Source of the DNA: Parastagonospora avenae f. sp. tritici 18332-5
Lineage: Eukaryota; Ascomycota; Dothideomycetes; Pleosporales; Phaeosphaeriaceae
Length of the DNA: 64,000 nucleotides
Assembly (NCBI GenBank): GCA_022559985.1
Contig: JAFJTR010000029.1
Span: forward strand, 62,001 to 126,000
Reading direction: 5' to 3'
Shown here: piece by piece, positions 1-12,748 of the stretch
Layout: every line of letters begins with the position of its first letter
Numbering within the stretch: the first letter of the stretch is position 1
The notes under the pieces: generated by a model
What the model was told of the DNA's origin: nothing
What the model saw: only the letters and a program-made list of their open reading frames with translations
Databases searched by the model: none
Made by a program: the position numbers and the translations under genes

Positions 1-3000
1 GGTTGCGCATCTCAACATCCTGCGCCCGCGTGCCGATCAGGAATGCATGCTCCATACGAACAGTGAGCTCTGACCTCATAATCTTCGGGTCTTCGTAAAT
101 TCGAATGACTAGGTCCAGGAAGCGGGTGAGAAGCGACGTGTCCGATTTGTGCTCAAACAGCAGCATCTTGCTGAGAACAGCCGTCTTCTCCTTCAGAGTC
201 GGCACAACGTCGGATGAGTGGAAGATCCAGTCTTCAACCAGGTCCAGGACCTTCATGCAGACTGAGTTGACCTGGGATCGTTCCACAAGCGACGCTAGGA
301 CACTAAGATATGGTCTTCGATTGTCTTGAAGCTCAGCCATGCGTGCAGCAAGGATGTCCACCGTCTTAAGAACAAGATCGGTCTGAATCTCCACCTCGCG
401 CGGATCTGTCGGAGGCAGGGGTCCGTCGGGTCGCATAGCAGGTGGCACAGGCTGTCCAGGTATACCGCTCTGACCAGCCAGATGGTCCTTAGCCATCTTG
501 CCTTGGAATGCCTTCATGATCTGGGGAATGTGTTGATCAATCTCTTCAGGTCGCTTCTGGCACAGTGTCCAGAGGATGTTGATGGCGCAAATGTATGAGC
601 CGTTGGAAAGGGCTTCAGTTGCGATGGCGCCGATGAAGTTGACGAAGTCAGTCGATGGCGACTCTTCTGTGTTGCCATCGTCGTCAGTGACAGGATCGGG
701 CATCACCTCTAGTATGCGCTTGAGCGTTGGCTGCAGCTTCCTATGGCCGTCCTCGGGCTCATCAACAGCATGCAAGCTAGCTTGAACGTCCGCATTCTCC
801 GAGCGGATTGGCTTCTCAAGAATTTTCTGGAACTGCGGAATGCGTTGCAGAACCCACTCATCAGACCGGACGTTCACAATGACCTTCACGATCTGAAGCG
901 TGTTGATCATCCGCGTATGGAACTGCTCAGGCTTGTCTTCCTGCTTCATCTCGGTGAGCAGGATCTCTTCGATCTTCTTGCTGAGCATGAGATCAAGATC
1001 CAGATCGTTCCAGAGTCGTGGCGAGAGCAAATCATGCAAGAGCTGTACAGCCTTCCTGCAGATTTCAGCGGGTGGCGCTGCTGGTGTGACGACAGTCGGG
1101 TCCTTCGGCTTCGGCGAAGCAACTGGGTATCGTTCTGGCAGATAGGCGATAAATTGAATCAGATACTTGACTAGCATCATTCGAACGGCGGGCGATGCAA
1201 CGAATCCCTTCGGCAGTGAACCTGGCGCAACAATAGTTCCATCTGCCCTCCTCTTTGCAGAAGACGGTGACTCAACAGCATTGTCAATTGAGCCCGCCTC
1301 ACTCGCGGTACGCTCTTCCCACGTCCTGATGAGGCTGATGAGATTCAGTGCCAATTTCTTAGCATCGGTCGAAGGATTCGGTGGTTGTGCGATCTTGCTG
1401 AGAGATGTAATGATGATGCTCGACAAATGCTCGCGGCCTTCGTAGAACAGGTCAGGATGCCGAACGATGAACTGGAATATGCTCATCAATTGCTGCAGAT
1501 TCGAGCTCTCCTCAGAGAGAACTTTTCGGGGATACTGAATCCATCGAGGCATCTTGGGATCGCCTCCACTCATGCGCTTCTTCAAGACCGGAGCCATGAG
1601 CTCGAGCGCTTGCATGACCAGTGAACGACCTTCGTTTTGATGCGCCTTGAGGAGGGCTTGGTAGACCTGAATGGCAATCTTCATGGGAGTATCGAAAACG
1701 GCGATAAAAAAGGCGATAAGCACGTACGCCGCGTACTTGTTGATGATGTCTTCAAGCTTGATGTAGTTCCAAGCGAACTTGATTACATCCTTGCGCGCCT
1801 CCTGGATCATGCCCGAGTAGTGCTTCAGAAGCAGAGTCGTCAACTGCAGGAGCTCCATTCGCGAATGATCGACTCCCAGCTGTGCTGTTTCTTCTGATGT
1901 GTCAGTCAGAGACTGTGGTTTCCACAGGCGGTTGTGGATTGTCTCGGTCATGCTACGATCCATCAATGCGGTGCCCTTGGCCCTCTGATCAAACAGACTA
2001 TCCCAGTTCCGCTTGACATCCATGGCGAAGATTGGGTTGACGATGTATCGGAAAAGAAACGTCTTGGTCTTCTGCGAAGAGTTGCGAGAGGTGTACATGT
2101 CGATGCACTTGTTGATGAGAGTCTTCCAGTACTCTACCGAGTCGCTAGACACAATCTGCTCGTAGATGAAGTCGTACAGACGCGGAGAAGCCTTCAACTC
2201 CTCTGACGTGATGGCGTCGATAAGCTCAAAGAAGAAGTCGAGACTGTTTGGTTCGTGCTGTAGAAACGTAGTAAATACAATCATTATCTGATCGCCAGCT
2301 TGCTCTGTTGCAAGACGCAGTTCTGGGTCGATGGTATTAGCCCGAAGCTTCTTTTCCAGAGACTTTGCTGCTTCAAACAACCCCTTTCGGACATCTTCAT
2401 TGGTAGCCAGCCATTTATTGGACTCTTCGAATCGACTCATGGCATATGCAATGTGAATGGCGTTGAGTTGAGCTTGGCACTTCTCCTTGTCGGTCCCTTC
2501 GAAGTCAGTAGCGCCCAAGAAGCCAGGTACATCTTCCATAACTTGCTTCCTCAAGACACCACTTGCTTCATTTTCCAGTAGCTGGGCGAAAAAGCGACCC
2601 TGCGTCTGATCCTTGAGGTTCGGCGCGAAGTACTCCCATGCTTCCTTGGGATACATGGCAAGATATTTGATCAAAGGCTCCCGGAAAGGGCTGTAATGCG
2701 TTCTCCTAAGCGCAGTCTCCAGTTCAATGACCTTCTCGATGATCTGCTTCAGGAAGGTGGCAGCCGCGGGTGGTAGCAGATGGAAGATGTTGAAGATACC
2801 AGTAACAATCTTCATCTTGGGGTCCTGCTCGATCATCTTGAATGATGTTTTTTGCAAGCTGTTGGAATCCGCAATGCTCTTGAGATGGTCAAGCAGACGA
2901 GTACCAATCTCAACTTTGAAGTAGTTGGTGAGCAGCTTCAGTAGCCGTGCCAGACCATCTAGATTTTCGACAGAGAGTTTTCGAGGATCCTGAAGGTTGA

Positions 3001-6000
3001 CAAGGATTGGCCGCAGACCGCTCTGGAGTACATCCTTGGGGAGCTTATTCGTCGCTGAGATGACACCTGAAAGACCGATGTTGGCTGCGTCAATGACCTC
3101 CGGTGATTTCGAGTATAGACACTTGAAGAAGACTGCGATGATGCGGAGGAATGTCTGATTCGGTGGTGTGGTGCTGAAATCGGGGAAGCTTTGAGCGGTT
3201 GACAGCAGGCGGATACATGCAACCCTCAAGTTGATAATGTGTTCAGCATTGCGTTGTTCAAACGGTTTGCTTGCAAGTCCCTCATCTTCAGCATCTGCGA
3301 GAGCTAGAGATTCCATTAGAAGCCTAGTCAGCTGGTCGTTGAAATCGAGGATGTTGTTCTTGAGCTTGAGACAGAAGGTGATAGCGTCAATGTAGGCGAT
3401 TTGGATGCTAAAAGGCAGCGCTCTCAGTGGCTTTGTCCAGATGGGCACGACGAGTCTATCCTTGACCGGCATGATAAGCTCGTGAACCCCCAGTCCTGTG
3501 ACATCGGAAAGCACGTGGAATGCCTGTTGTGTCGCTTCTCGCACGCTCTTGTTCATGTGTGAGAGATCGCCGACCAGCTGTCCGCATAGTCGCAGAGTGA
3601 TGCTGTTAGGCTTCTCGAAGTCTTCCTTGGTGGTCTTCTTATGGCATCGGCGGATGAGGTCTTCGATTAGTCCTTCTGCTTGTTTGCGAGTTTTTGAGTC
3701 CAGATCAATAGGCATATCCTTCATGACGAAATTGAGCGCCCGGATGAGCTCGAAGTGACGTGCGACCATCCAGGTTTGAGGGAGTCCTAGCTGCTTGATC
3801 ATTATTTCGATGCCTTTGGTACCGCCGGACTTCATGAACCAATCATCAGCGTGGCAGTTGTGGCAGAATGTGCTGGAAAGCTCATTGAAGAACGCGAACT
3901 TGTCCAGATCTTTGTCGCCTCCGAATATGGCCCTCACAGAGTCTCGTATCGTCATGATGGCCTGCTCCGCTGCCTCTCGTACTGCCGTATGCTCTGATGC
4001 GAGAGATTCACCGATTGCCTCTGATATCACTTCGCTTTCAATGACGACTGGTCCCTCACCAGAGTGCACATCGAACGGCTTGTTCTTGTGTTTCAAGGTC
4101 GCAAATTGGGTGCCGAGCTCGAGGAACGTAAAGTGCTTCGCTAAATGGGTGACGAAGGCTTCCGCTTCTTGTTTGAGGTCCGGTATCGATACAGCGAAGA
4201 TGCATGCTTTGAGCAGCTTCTTCAATGTCTCTCCTTCGACACCCTTCTTCACGATCGACTTGTCTCGCTCCATTGCAGTCAGTATATCGGCACCGAGATC
4301 GAACTTCTTCGCACACAAGTCCGTTGCCTGTAATCGTACGAGTTGAGCAAAGTCGTCTGGTAGGGTGTCAAAGCCAACCATCAGTTTAGTATGTGCCGTA
4401 ATGAGTCTGAAGGCTTGTTGCTTATGGAAGACATCCGATTTTTTTGCTGCAGGAAGCTTCGGTACTTCATGTAGCTTCGAAATCGCAGTGTCGATACCGA
4501 TGGCAGCGGGAAATGCCCGATCCTTAGTAGAGCCAATAAGCCGGATATCGATGGATGACTGGTCATCCGAGTAGAGCTTGAAGTCTAGCTCAGGAGGTCC
4601 CGTTATGAACTTTCGATTGCGGCCACCAAGCTTGCCGAGTATGCGCATTGTCGTATGCGCATGGAAATGGCTGTATGGATTTGGCTTGAGATGTTCCCAT
4701 AGAGCGGCCATAAGCTCATCTATGACGGGCGCCATGATCGGGTCGAGGTAGTCTGCGGTAAGGTTGTCAACACAGAGCTCTAACGTGCGCAAGCCCTGGC
4801 CAACAAGATCAGACCCTGCTCGTAGCGCAACAACGAGCGGCCTCATGAGGTAGCTAAGGTGGGGAAGAAGGTTGCTCAAGCGTGCGGGCACCGTGAGAGA
4901 CAACTCAACGAAGAGGTCTCGCTCGGCTGGTTTGCGTGCTGTCAGAAGAAGGTTGTTCAGAACGTCCAGCAACATTTCAAGCAGAGGTAAGATTTCCTTG
5001 TAAAGATGCTCAAACCGTCCACCTCCTATGCTGCGAAAGAGTGATCTCAGGAGCAGGAAGTAGTTCATTGGCTCCTCTGCAGTAGTAGACAATTGTATCG
5101 ACTTAGTGATAATCTTGCTGACGTGTGGCAGCAGGACTTGCTCGTTTTGCGCCGAGAAAAGCGTCACCGCCATGAAAGACAGCTTGAATAATCGTAGCAG
5201 GATTGACGACTTCTTGACATCAGCAGTGCCGACTTCTTCAATACGATCCATGAGGAACTGTAACAACATCCCGGAGAATGCGGGAGACGTGGCTTCCGAA
5301 GCCAGAAGGAATTGCGGAACATGCAGCAACGCGGGATGATCGAACATCATATCGTACAAATGGGGTATCTCGGAGGAAAAAACTTCGTGGAACGTAGCCG
5401 GATCGATGTGGTGGAAAACAGTCGCAAATGTCTCGAGTAGGTCCTTCTCTTCTTTGCCGCTTGACATCATGTGCTGATTGCCCATGTAGTCACCGGGCGT
5501 CAAGCCCTGTGACTCTGGACTCTTGTCGGTGCCGTAATAGCGGAACACCTTTGCACCTTCCCGGAAGAGCTTGATCAGAACTTCGACCTCTTCCGCATTG
5601 TAGCCAAAGGAAACTTCGTGCCAGTTTGCTGATGCGTTCGCTACATCGATCTCGTCTTTTATCTTCGCGGGGTTACAAGCCCTCAGTTGGTAGAAAAGAT
5701 TCTTGAGACCGTGTAGCAGGTTTTTGAAGAGGAACTTGTTGTCGGCAATTGGGTCGGAGCTTCTATCTCTTGGATTCGACGTCTTGATGGGTGTGGCATT
5801 GAAGATGTCGATCTCGTCCCAGTCCGGAGGCTGCTCTTGTACAGCCATGTGGTTCTCCTCTACGGCGTCGATGGAAGGTTGGCTATACTGTGCAGAAAGC
5901 TTGACCGCGTTGTGGTACTGGCGGTTCATGGCAGCAAATTTGTCGCCTATAGCATTCAAGATCATGATCAGAAAGTATCGAGCATCCTCCTTTGGCTCAA

Positions 6001-7455
6001 GCTTTGCGATGCACTCAGCCATGTTAAGGAGGAGCTTTGCACTCATGGTTTGGAAGCTCGTGCCTGGGAAAGTGTCGTGCAGGTTCTTGGTGTATACTTC
6101 AACAGTGCGACGAATCTGCTCCTTGGATAGGGACTCCCGCAAGTGGTGAATCAAATCAGCCAGCATGCTGTATGCCAAAGGTCGCATCGTCTCGTACACC
6201 GTGAGTCCATCCCCGATCAAAATGCGCTCGTCCAACAGCTCGTCGATTTTCTTGAGAAAAATCTTGCGGAAGTTGAAGTTGATGATATGCCTAATAGCCA
6301 CCAAAAGCTCTTTCCTCGCGCCCGACTTTTCGCGAGGACAATCCTTGAGCAAACGCACAACGATATCCGGGAGGGTCGGCAAAAAATCGTTGAGCTGGTT
6401 CGCATACACTCGGAGCAAGTACGCCAAAAAGCTCATAGTCTTGACTTGTGCTGTGATGAAGTCACCAAACGCGGCCCGGTTGCGAATCTCCTTGCTGACG
6501 CCGGTGAAGACCCTGCCTTGTGCCTTGGCCTCCTCGTGTGCCTTCTCCTGTGGCTTTGCCTGAAGCAAAAGCACGTTCTTGATGAGTGGAACAAACAGCT
6601 TGACGTTCTTGTTCACGCAATTCCTATATGCCTGGAACAGAGACACGACAATGATTGGACATTCGGCAAGGACCTTGAATGACTGCATACCCTTCAGCAG
6701 CATGCGCGTCTGCTGATGTTCGGATCCTAGATCGCCTGCCGAGCCGGACGTGAGGGCGGTCGCTGGTGAACTTGGTCGTGGCGATTGCGAAAATTGATGG
6801 TTGCCGGGTGTCGAGGGGACGCCCTGAGATGCCGGTGCAGGGTTTGCGCTGTCGAATGTGTCGTGCACTGCCTGCTCCATGGTCTCGAACATCTCTTGGA
6901 TAAGGTCCAGGAAGGGTTGCACCCGGTCGGCAAGGGCTTTCGTCTGGTGTCGAAGAAAGTCCATAATGATCTTCATGCAGAGTACCGCGTTATCCTCATT
7001 CTCTAGCTTGACGAGACCAACGAGCTTGTCTGTGATTTTCGCCGCGTGTGGTTCGAGCGCATCGATTGGGTTCATGGGAAGTCGGTGAATGATCTCGAGG
7101 ACGCAATTCCGTATCCGCTGGACCTATGGTTAGTAACTGTCGCCAATTGCATGTGGCGGACTCACCTGTTCCGGAGAAGTTGATATGAAGACTGGGTTCC
7201 CATCGAGGATTTTGAGGAAGACTGGCACGAGATGGGTCAAGAAGACAGCATACTGCGGGCCTTGACAGTAATTCTCGATGTTGTCCCGTATGTCGATTGC
7301 TTGCGTTCCTTTCGTTCGCAGATCTGCGCGCTGTCAGCTCATACTCCCGATGGCGATTGCATCCCAAAGAAATGTATGCGCCTGGAGAGGTGCGGTTTAC
7401 CAGAATTCGGATCGTCAAGCTTCGCGGCCATGGCCTCAAAGTTGTGGGACGCCAT
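1..7455 (-). CDS. tra1: Tra1, PIKK-family scaffold of SAGA and NuA4 (partial: N-terminal about 2443 residues)
   Basis: Tra1 is the very large PI3K-like pseudokinase that binds activators and recruits the SAGA and NuA4 histone acetyltransferases in the nucleus. The minus strand stays open from the start codon at 7455-7453 to the window edge. Exons are 7455-7401, 7323-7166 and 7117-1; introns are 7400-7324 and 7165-7118 (a TAG acceptor six bases earlier would also stay in frame). The start gives MASHNFEAMAAKLDDPNS, and the first junction restores a DLRTK..IRDNIENY helix typical of the family. What is visible is alpha-helical HEAT-type sequence throughout, including a segment near 1650-1500 close to ALLKAHQNEGRSLVMQALE, a strongly conserved Tra1 stretch. 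About 2443 residues are present; the family is about 3700-3900, so the FAT, pseudokinase and FATC regions lie outside the window. The reading frame at 7117 is the same as at base 2, so the big exon is unbroken. Confidence 0.95.
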
Positions 7456-8630
7456 GTTTGTGGTATGTGCAGCTCGAAAGCTGCGCGCTTCTATTGCTTG
7501 CCCTCTTTCAGGCAAGCCCTGGGGAAGCTCCAGCTATGCAGTCGATGTGGGAGGTGTACCGTATTCGACGTGCATTGGTCGCAAGGCTTCGGTCGCCTGT
7601 CGCAAGCGGACTGCAGCAATAATCTGGCGGAAGGAAATTTAAATTGAGGTCCTATAAGGAGAGTAGAGGCTGCGGAGCCTGGGTTTTCATTAAAATCGTA
7701 AAGGCAGAAAAGGCTCGCGTGGTGGTGCTGCAGTCGCGTCCAGCATGCGCTGGGCTGTGAATCGCGACTTGAAGCTCTGAGAACGACTGTCGGGGGACTG
7801 ACGAGCTCGTTTGGCCAGCAAACACGGACCATGCCGCTAGCGTCCCGTCTCTCTCATTGGCCAATGCCCTGCAGGGCCGACGCTTCCCGGTACGTTAGCG
7901 GCATGGTCCGTGTTTAATTGCTCCCGTCAAATGCGTTCCATCTCTTTTAGGATATATGAGGACGAGTCTCGGTTCGTGATGGTAGGTAGTAAAACGCCCC
8001 GCATGCCTTCATCCTAGGATTCGGAATGACACATCAAGCATTGCAGGTTCTTCTGCATCTGAGACTGCAGGCTACCAACGACAAATTGAGGTAAACAGTA
8101 TCTTGTTGATGAACTGGTAGTTTGAAGCTTTACACGGCATCGCTACTAGACTTTGAACGCCATTATGATGCCATCTATAAAGATATGAGACTGTCAGAGA
8201 GGTTATCAACATTTGTGCCCTGTTCGCTTTCCGTTGTGTTTGATGGCATATAGCATCTTGTTTATTCACGAACGAGGCGCCAGAACTCCTTTTTATCAAC
8301 ATGCTAGTTTGAAAAGATTCTGTCACCACCAGCAGTGCACACATCAAAGCAAGGTCAATAACACACTCCAAGTTGTTCGAAACGCAGTGAAGTCAAAGAG
8401 ATCTGTACATCTTCTACAGCGGAATACCGCTCGTCTACCACTACTGCCACCACTGCCACCCAACGCTCCAAAGGCCCGCGATACCCAGCTTGCTGTTCAA
8501 GGAAACCATAACACAGTGGTACATCCTCCGCCTTCCCCCTCCGTCCGTCTAAGTGAGAAATTGATATGTCGGCGTGTACATAGTGTACTAAGCTCTGCAG
8601 TGACGGTAGAGATCATGGACATGTGACGGT
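7456..8630. promoter_or_regulatory. TRA1 upstream region / COX6 downstream region
   Basis: This 1.2 kb between the TRA1 start and the COX6 stop holds no convincing gene. Short reading frames on both strands lack family resemblance and splice structure. It contains a 23-bp inverted repeat at 7820-7915, listed separately, with a CCAAT-type palindrome inside its loop. TRA1 regulatory sequence presumably lies here. Confidence 0.5.
7820..7915. repeat. Inverted repeat with nested palindromes
   Basis: The arms 7820-7842 and 7893-7915 are reverse complements at 22 of 23 positions (core GGACCATGCCGCTAGCG). They flank a 50-nt loop. The loop contains two perfect 12-bp palindromes that share one base: CATTGGCCAATG at 7855-7866, which is two facing CCAAT boxes, and GCCCTGCAGGGC at 7866-7877. 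The element lies about 370-460 bp upstream of TRA1. It could be a promoter element bound by the CCAAT-binding complex, a transcribed hairpin or the remnant of a small inverted-repeat transposon. Confidence 0.7.
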
Positions 8631-9437
8631 CTACTTCTCGTCAGGGTACAGGGTCTCCTTGAGCGGGATGCCGAGCTCCTCGCGCAGAGGCTCGAGCTCC
8701 TGGAGGTATTCTGTGTATTGGCCCTTGTTCTCAACCTTGAACTTGACGCCTGGTGATGAGTCAGCGATTGCATCCTGTCGTGCTGTCCTAAATTGGCTGT
8801 TTCCTCCTCGTATACGCCGTCCCGACTTTCGTTGGGCGGCGTATTTCAGAAATGCTACAAATGGCGCTGATAGGACGTACCCTCAAAAACTCGGACAGCC
8901 GAGGGGAAGTCGTTGACACGCCTGGCAGCGCGGACAGCAGCAGAGATGACAGAGGGCGATGGAACGAGATCGTAGGCGAAGCAGTTGTTCAGGTTTCGCT
9001 TTGTGATTGTCAGCAAATCCATCCCCGCAACTGTATGTCTCATCCCAGATTGTGTGGGGTGATGTCGGTGGGGTTCAATCCGGATGTGACAAAGCGTACC
9101 TGAAGCTCGAAAACGTCGTTGACCTTGTCGAATTCCTTCTCATACCTGTTCCAAAGATATACACGTTAGCCATGCAGCTCCTGATAAGCTTGACAGGGTC
9201 CAATGGCTGCTGTTCGTTCTCGGGTAGCTCCTTCCGCTTCCCCCATCACAGCCCATCCACGGGTACGTCATACCTTGCGGTGAATTCCTCAAAAGTCTCC
9301 TCAGCGTGCTGGTCGCTTTTCCTGGCGGCAGACTGAGAGAAGACGCGCTGGGCGGTCCAGGCAATGGGGGTCGCTCGGGTTGCCGGGACTCGCGCGCCCA
9401 CTCGGCTGACCTGCGACGCGGAGCGCACGAAGGACAT
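8631..9437 (-). CDS. COX6: Cytochrome c oxidase subunit 6 (COX6; animal COX5A homologue)
   Basis: This is a nuclear-encoded subunit of mitochondrial complex IV, on the matrix side of the inner membrane. Four exons, 9437-9274, 9145-9100, 8998-8881 and 8749-8631, join in phase to 148 residues, the normal family length. The N-terminus is basic and Ser/Ala-rich with few acidic residues, as expected of a mitochondrial presequence. It is followed by the family core EETFEEFTARYEKEFDKVND, then FELQRNLNNCFAYDLVPSP and the C-terminal LREELGIPLKETLYPDEK. The start was set at the ATG at 9437; an in-frame TTG four codons upstream is not a plausible eukaryotic start. The 46-nt second exon is easily missed by gene callers. 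The gene is on the same strand as TRA1, with no sign of linkage between the two. Confidence 0.95.
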
Positions 9438-9810
9438 TTTGCGTGTCAATTAGCTGGCGGAAAGCTACAGCGGTATTTTGGAGGGAGGGTGATAGTGGGT
9501 AGCCGGACGGTGCTGCTTTGTTCGGCGGTGCTGGTGGTGCGATCCTCGGTGAGGTTTCGAAAACGAATGATCCAACTTGCGCTCGAGCCGCCAAGCACGC
9601 TCGGAAAAGTGGGTCCTGAACCTGACGACATGGCTTCCCAACTCACTTTCAAGCATTTAGCTGATTTGCGACAGATCATGTCATGTTACTATTATGTACT
9701 ATTCTACTATCGGACATGATGTTAACTGACAATGCATGCTGTCTGCTTCAAGAATTTCTTTTGTACAGAATCATGACTCTCCCAATGTGACTATCCAGAA
9801 GACCTCAAGC
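9438..9810. other. Intergenic, COX6 promoter and TFC1 3' region
   Basis: This stretch separates the TFC1 stop from the COX6 start, with both genes on the minus strand. No gene-like reading frame, RNA gene or repeat was found. Near 9680-9730 it is AT-rich, with several near-repeats of the TACTATTATG type, which would suit a transcript end. Confidence 0.5.
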
Positions 9811-11951
9811 TCATCCTCGATATAAACCACCAAAAGGCGCTGGACCCTCTGATGCTGCACGCACCGACATGATCCGAATGTCTTCATCAGCATCTTCATC
9901 GTCTTCTTCGTCCTCATAGTTCTCCTCTCCTGCCAATTCCTGCTCGAAATGTGGGGCATCAGCATCCTCCTCGTCGTCCTCTGCATCGTCCTCTGCATCG
10001 TCCGCCTCCTTCTCGCCTTCGTTTAGGATTGCAGCAGCGGTTTCAGGTTCCTCGGTCATGTCCTCAAGAACTTCTGCCTCCTTAGCGTTCTCCATGTCCT
10101 GGGATTCCGACTGCGGCACTCCCTGCTGTTCGTCTGCAGCCTCCATTTTCTCGAAAGCGTACCGGGGGTTCCTTGCGGCCCATCGTACGCTGTGCATGAC
10201 GTCGTGTTCCATCTTCCTCTCTTCATGCAGTTGGCGGTTGTCAACTTCAGCCTTGTATGTGGACGCCATCTCTTGGTCGTCCCACGTTTCGGGCCATGAG
10301 ACGACGCGTTCATAGACGGTGTCGTCTGGAGTATCGCCAGCAATAAGCGTGTTCATCTTGTGCTTGAGAATGACGGTAACTTTTGCCCATGTACCAACAT
10401 GGTACCAGCCTTGAAATGTCGGCGCGCATGTGGTTCGAATATCCTGGGTGGACAAGACTTTAGTTAATAGTGGATCTGTAAGATCGCAGAACTGGAACAG
10501 ATTCCCTGTAGTCGAGACGCTCTTGCCATCGAAGATGTGTTCCCTCTCTAACTCTTTCGCCGACATCTGGGTGAGCCTTTGAACATGGTCGTCGAATGAC
10601 TTGCCGTGCTTCGCCCGTCCTGATTTGAGATACGACATGAACGAGACCGTCTGATATCTGCGGTATTCGGGATCTTTGCGAGGGTCGACACCCCACCTAA
10701 CAAGCGCCTCTCGCCAGGGTCCACTCTCAAAGAAGTAGCCACAATACACGGCAGCTTGACGTATGCGAACGCGTCGATCCCAGCCCAGCTTGTTGTAAAG
10801 CAGATGGCGGGTGATAATGGGTCTCTTCTCGAGCTCGATCTTGATCTGTGTGACGATTGTCTGTAGGTACGGAGTGAGTGATGACTCTGGAGGTAGATTT
10901 GCCTTCGGACCAGTCGGCACATCCTCGTCGGTCGGTTTGATAATAATGTAGGAGCTATGGGCCAAGCTTCTCTGCAAGTTGACCACACCTTCGTCGGTAT
11001 ATTTGACGAAAGTATTCTGCTGGAAACTACTGGCGTTCAGTCATTGTCAGTGTGTCTGGAGGGGACGACTCACCGATAGTTGAATGCAATTGGCATTTGC
11101 ACGAATTCCGCCGAAGGACCAACACTCTTTGACAGGTCTGCCCCAGATGCTGTGTTGATTTTATAATCTTTGATCCCGCTGTCTGTCAAGGTGTGAGTAG
11201 CCAGGCCTGGCCGAGTAACAGTGTGTTGGGCTTACATCGCGCTGGCAGGATGTGGTCCCTAAGATTGATCATGCTGTCATTATGGGTGGCAGAATACTGC
11301 AAGTCGGGCATGGCTATGCAGTCAGAGAATGGTCTACAGATGGCAGTTGGGGGTACTCACTCCTGAAGCGATGCGTCTCGTCGACCAATCCGGCGATGGA
11401 AGCCTTGTAAGTAGATGCATTGTCTTGCAAGCTCCTGAATATAGTCGAGGCATTCACATATGTTTTGCTAGGTTGTTTGTTGTGGCTGTTGGGAGAGCCA
11501 CTGGGTTCAGGTTCGACGCCCTCCTTGCTCAGGAAAGGCCCCGAAGTGCCACGCTTGCGTTTGCGGCCTGTTCTCTTTGGCACGGTGACCTTGAGCAGAA
11601 TGTTGTTAGTGGTGACTGCCGTGGAGAGCAGTCGCTTGGCAAAAGGATCATCCGGCCGGAGTGAGACAGAGATGAGCTGCTTGAGGTCGTCATCTTTCTC
11701 GCCTTCCGCGGTGGCTTCCGGTTTCGATCGCAGACCCTTGATGCATGTCAGTCGCCTCGCCGTGCCCCAGATGGGTTTTCTCTCACTTTGCTCAATTTGA
11801 CAGGTCCGCCAAGCGAGACGATGCCCTTGTCTACGTTCTTGACGATGCATGGGTGCTCGACAACCGAGATAGCGCGGGAGGGAATGGGCAGCCATGGCGC
11901 ATGTTGTTGTTCGTTGGATTTTGGAGCGGTCGTTGCGTGGTCGTCGCTCAT
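9811..11951 (-). CDS. TFC1: TFIIIC subunit tau95 / Sfc1 (RNA polymerase III assembly factor)
   Basis: TFIIIC binds the A and B boxes of tRNA genes and places TFIIIB for RNA polymerase III; the tau95 subunit takes part in A-box recognition. Five exons, 11951-11787, 11736-11361, 11313-11236, 11182-11074 and 11029-9811, join in phase to 648 residues, the usual size. The N-terminal exon carries the SVVEHPCIVKNVDKG..SLGG segment of the triple-barrel domain. The large last exon carries the winged-helix region, including TRHLLYNKLGWDRRVRIRQA and YCGYFFESGPWREALVRWGV, and then GWYHVG. The C-terminus is a long Asp/Glu-rich tail (about the last 100 residues), typical of this subunit. The first intron ends in AAG rather than CAG or TAG, so that junction is the least certain. 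The gene is divergent from RTS1. Confidence 0.92.
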
Positions 11952-12748
11952 GGTGGGTGGTGTGTAGCAGAGAGGGAGTTGTCGTCGCAACACTTTCGTC
12001 ACTCACAGTGACATTTGATGTGCAGGTGAAGGGGTGCTACATTCAAGATTTTCCTATTGTTTACGTTGGTAGGATGAAGTCGGTCGTGCTTTCCTCTCTA
12101 CTACAGGGACCGAACCACACTCGGTGCCCGATGGAGCTTTTGTAGCCAGGCACAAGCCTATAGATGTAGATATTCTATCGACGATACTTGCCCTTCCACC
12201 TTCTAAAGTCCTACGGCTCTTTTCACCACAAGCCATGTTGCGTGCAGACACTTGGGGGTGCTCTGCCGCAGGGCACGGGCCGTTGCCAGAGCAAGCTAGA
12301 GCCTCTCGCACGCCCGATTAGCCCTGGAGAACCACGGCATACACACCACCGCAGTAGAGTCGTCTTTGCTGTTCGCCCAATGCTGTAGTCGAAGCCTCCT
12401 CTTCCACACCCTCAGCGCTCAGCCCTACACCGCCTGCCCGCGCCGAGTGCGTCACCCGCCGTTGCTGGCATAGCTCCGCCGTCGCACCCCTCAGTGCTCC
12501 TCTCCTTGCCGCTTCTCGTGCATCACTTCGACACCCCAACACGAGCGACGATCAGCCACGGTCCCATGTCGATCTGAGCCCAACGCCCCTTCTCCCATAC
12601 GACATCGTGCGCGCACATCTCCGTTTGACCTGCATTGGCGCTGCCGAATTGCGACTTCACTGCTCACGCATCGAGGACAGCCCATCCCGGACCCTTTTCC
12701 CCGCCAGACCTCCGCACCGCTTGACGTGAATTTGCGCCGGTCGCAGCC
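11952..12748. promoter_or_regulatory. Divergent promoter region between TFC1 and RTS1
   Basis: About 800 bp separate the divergent start codons. The RTS1-proximal half (roughly 12340-12740) is C/T-rich on the plus strand, as is common for fungal transcript leaders. I saw no protein-like reading frame with family resemblance and no RNA gene. Confidence 0.5.
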
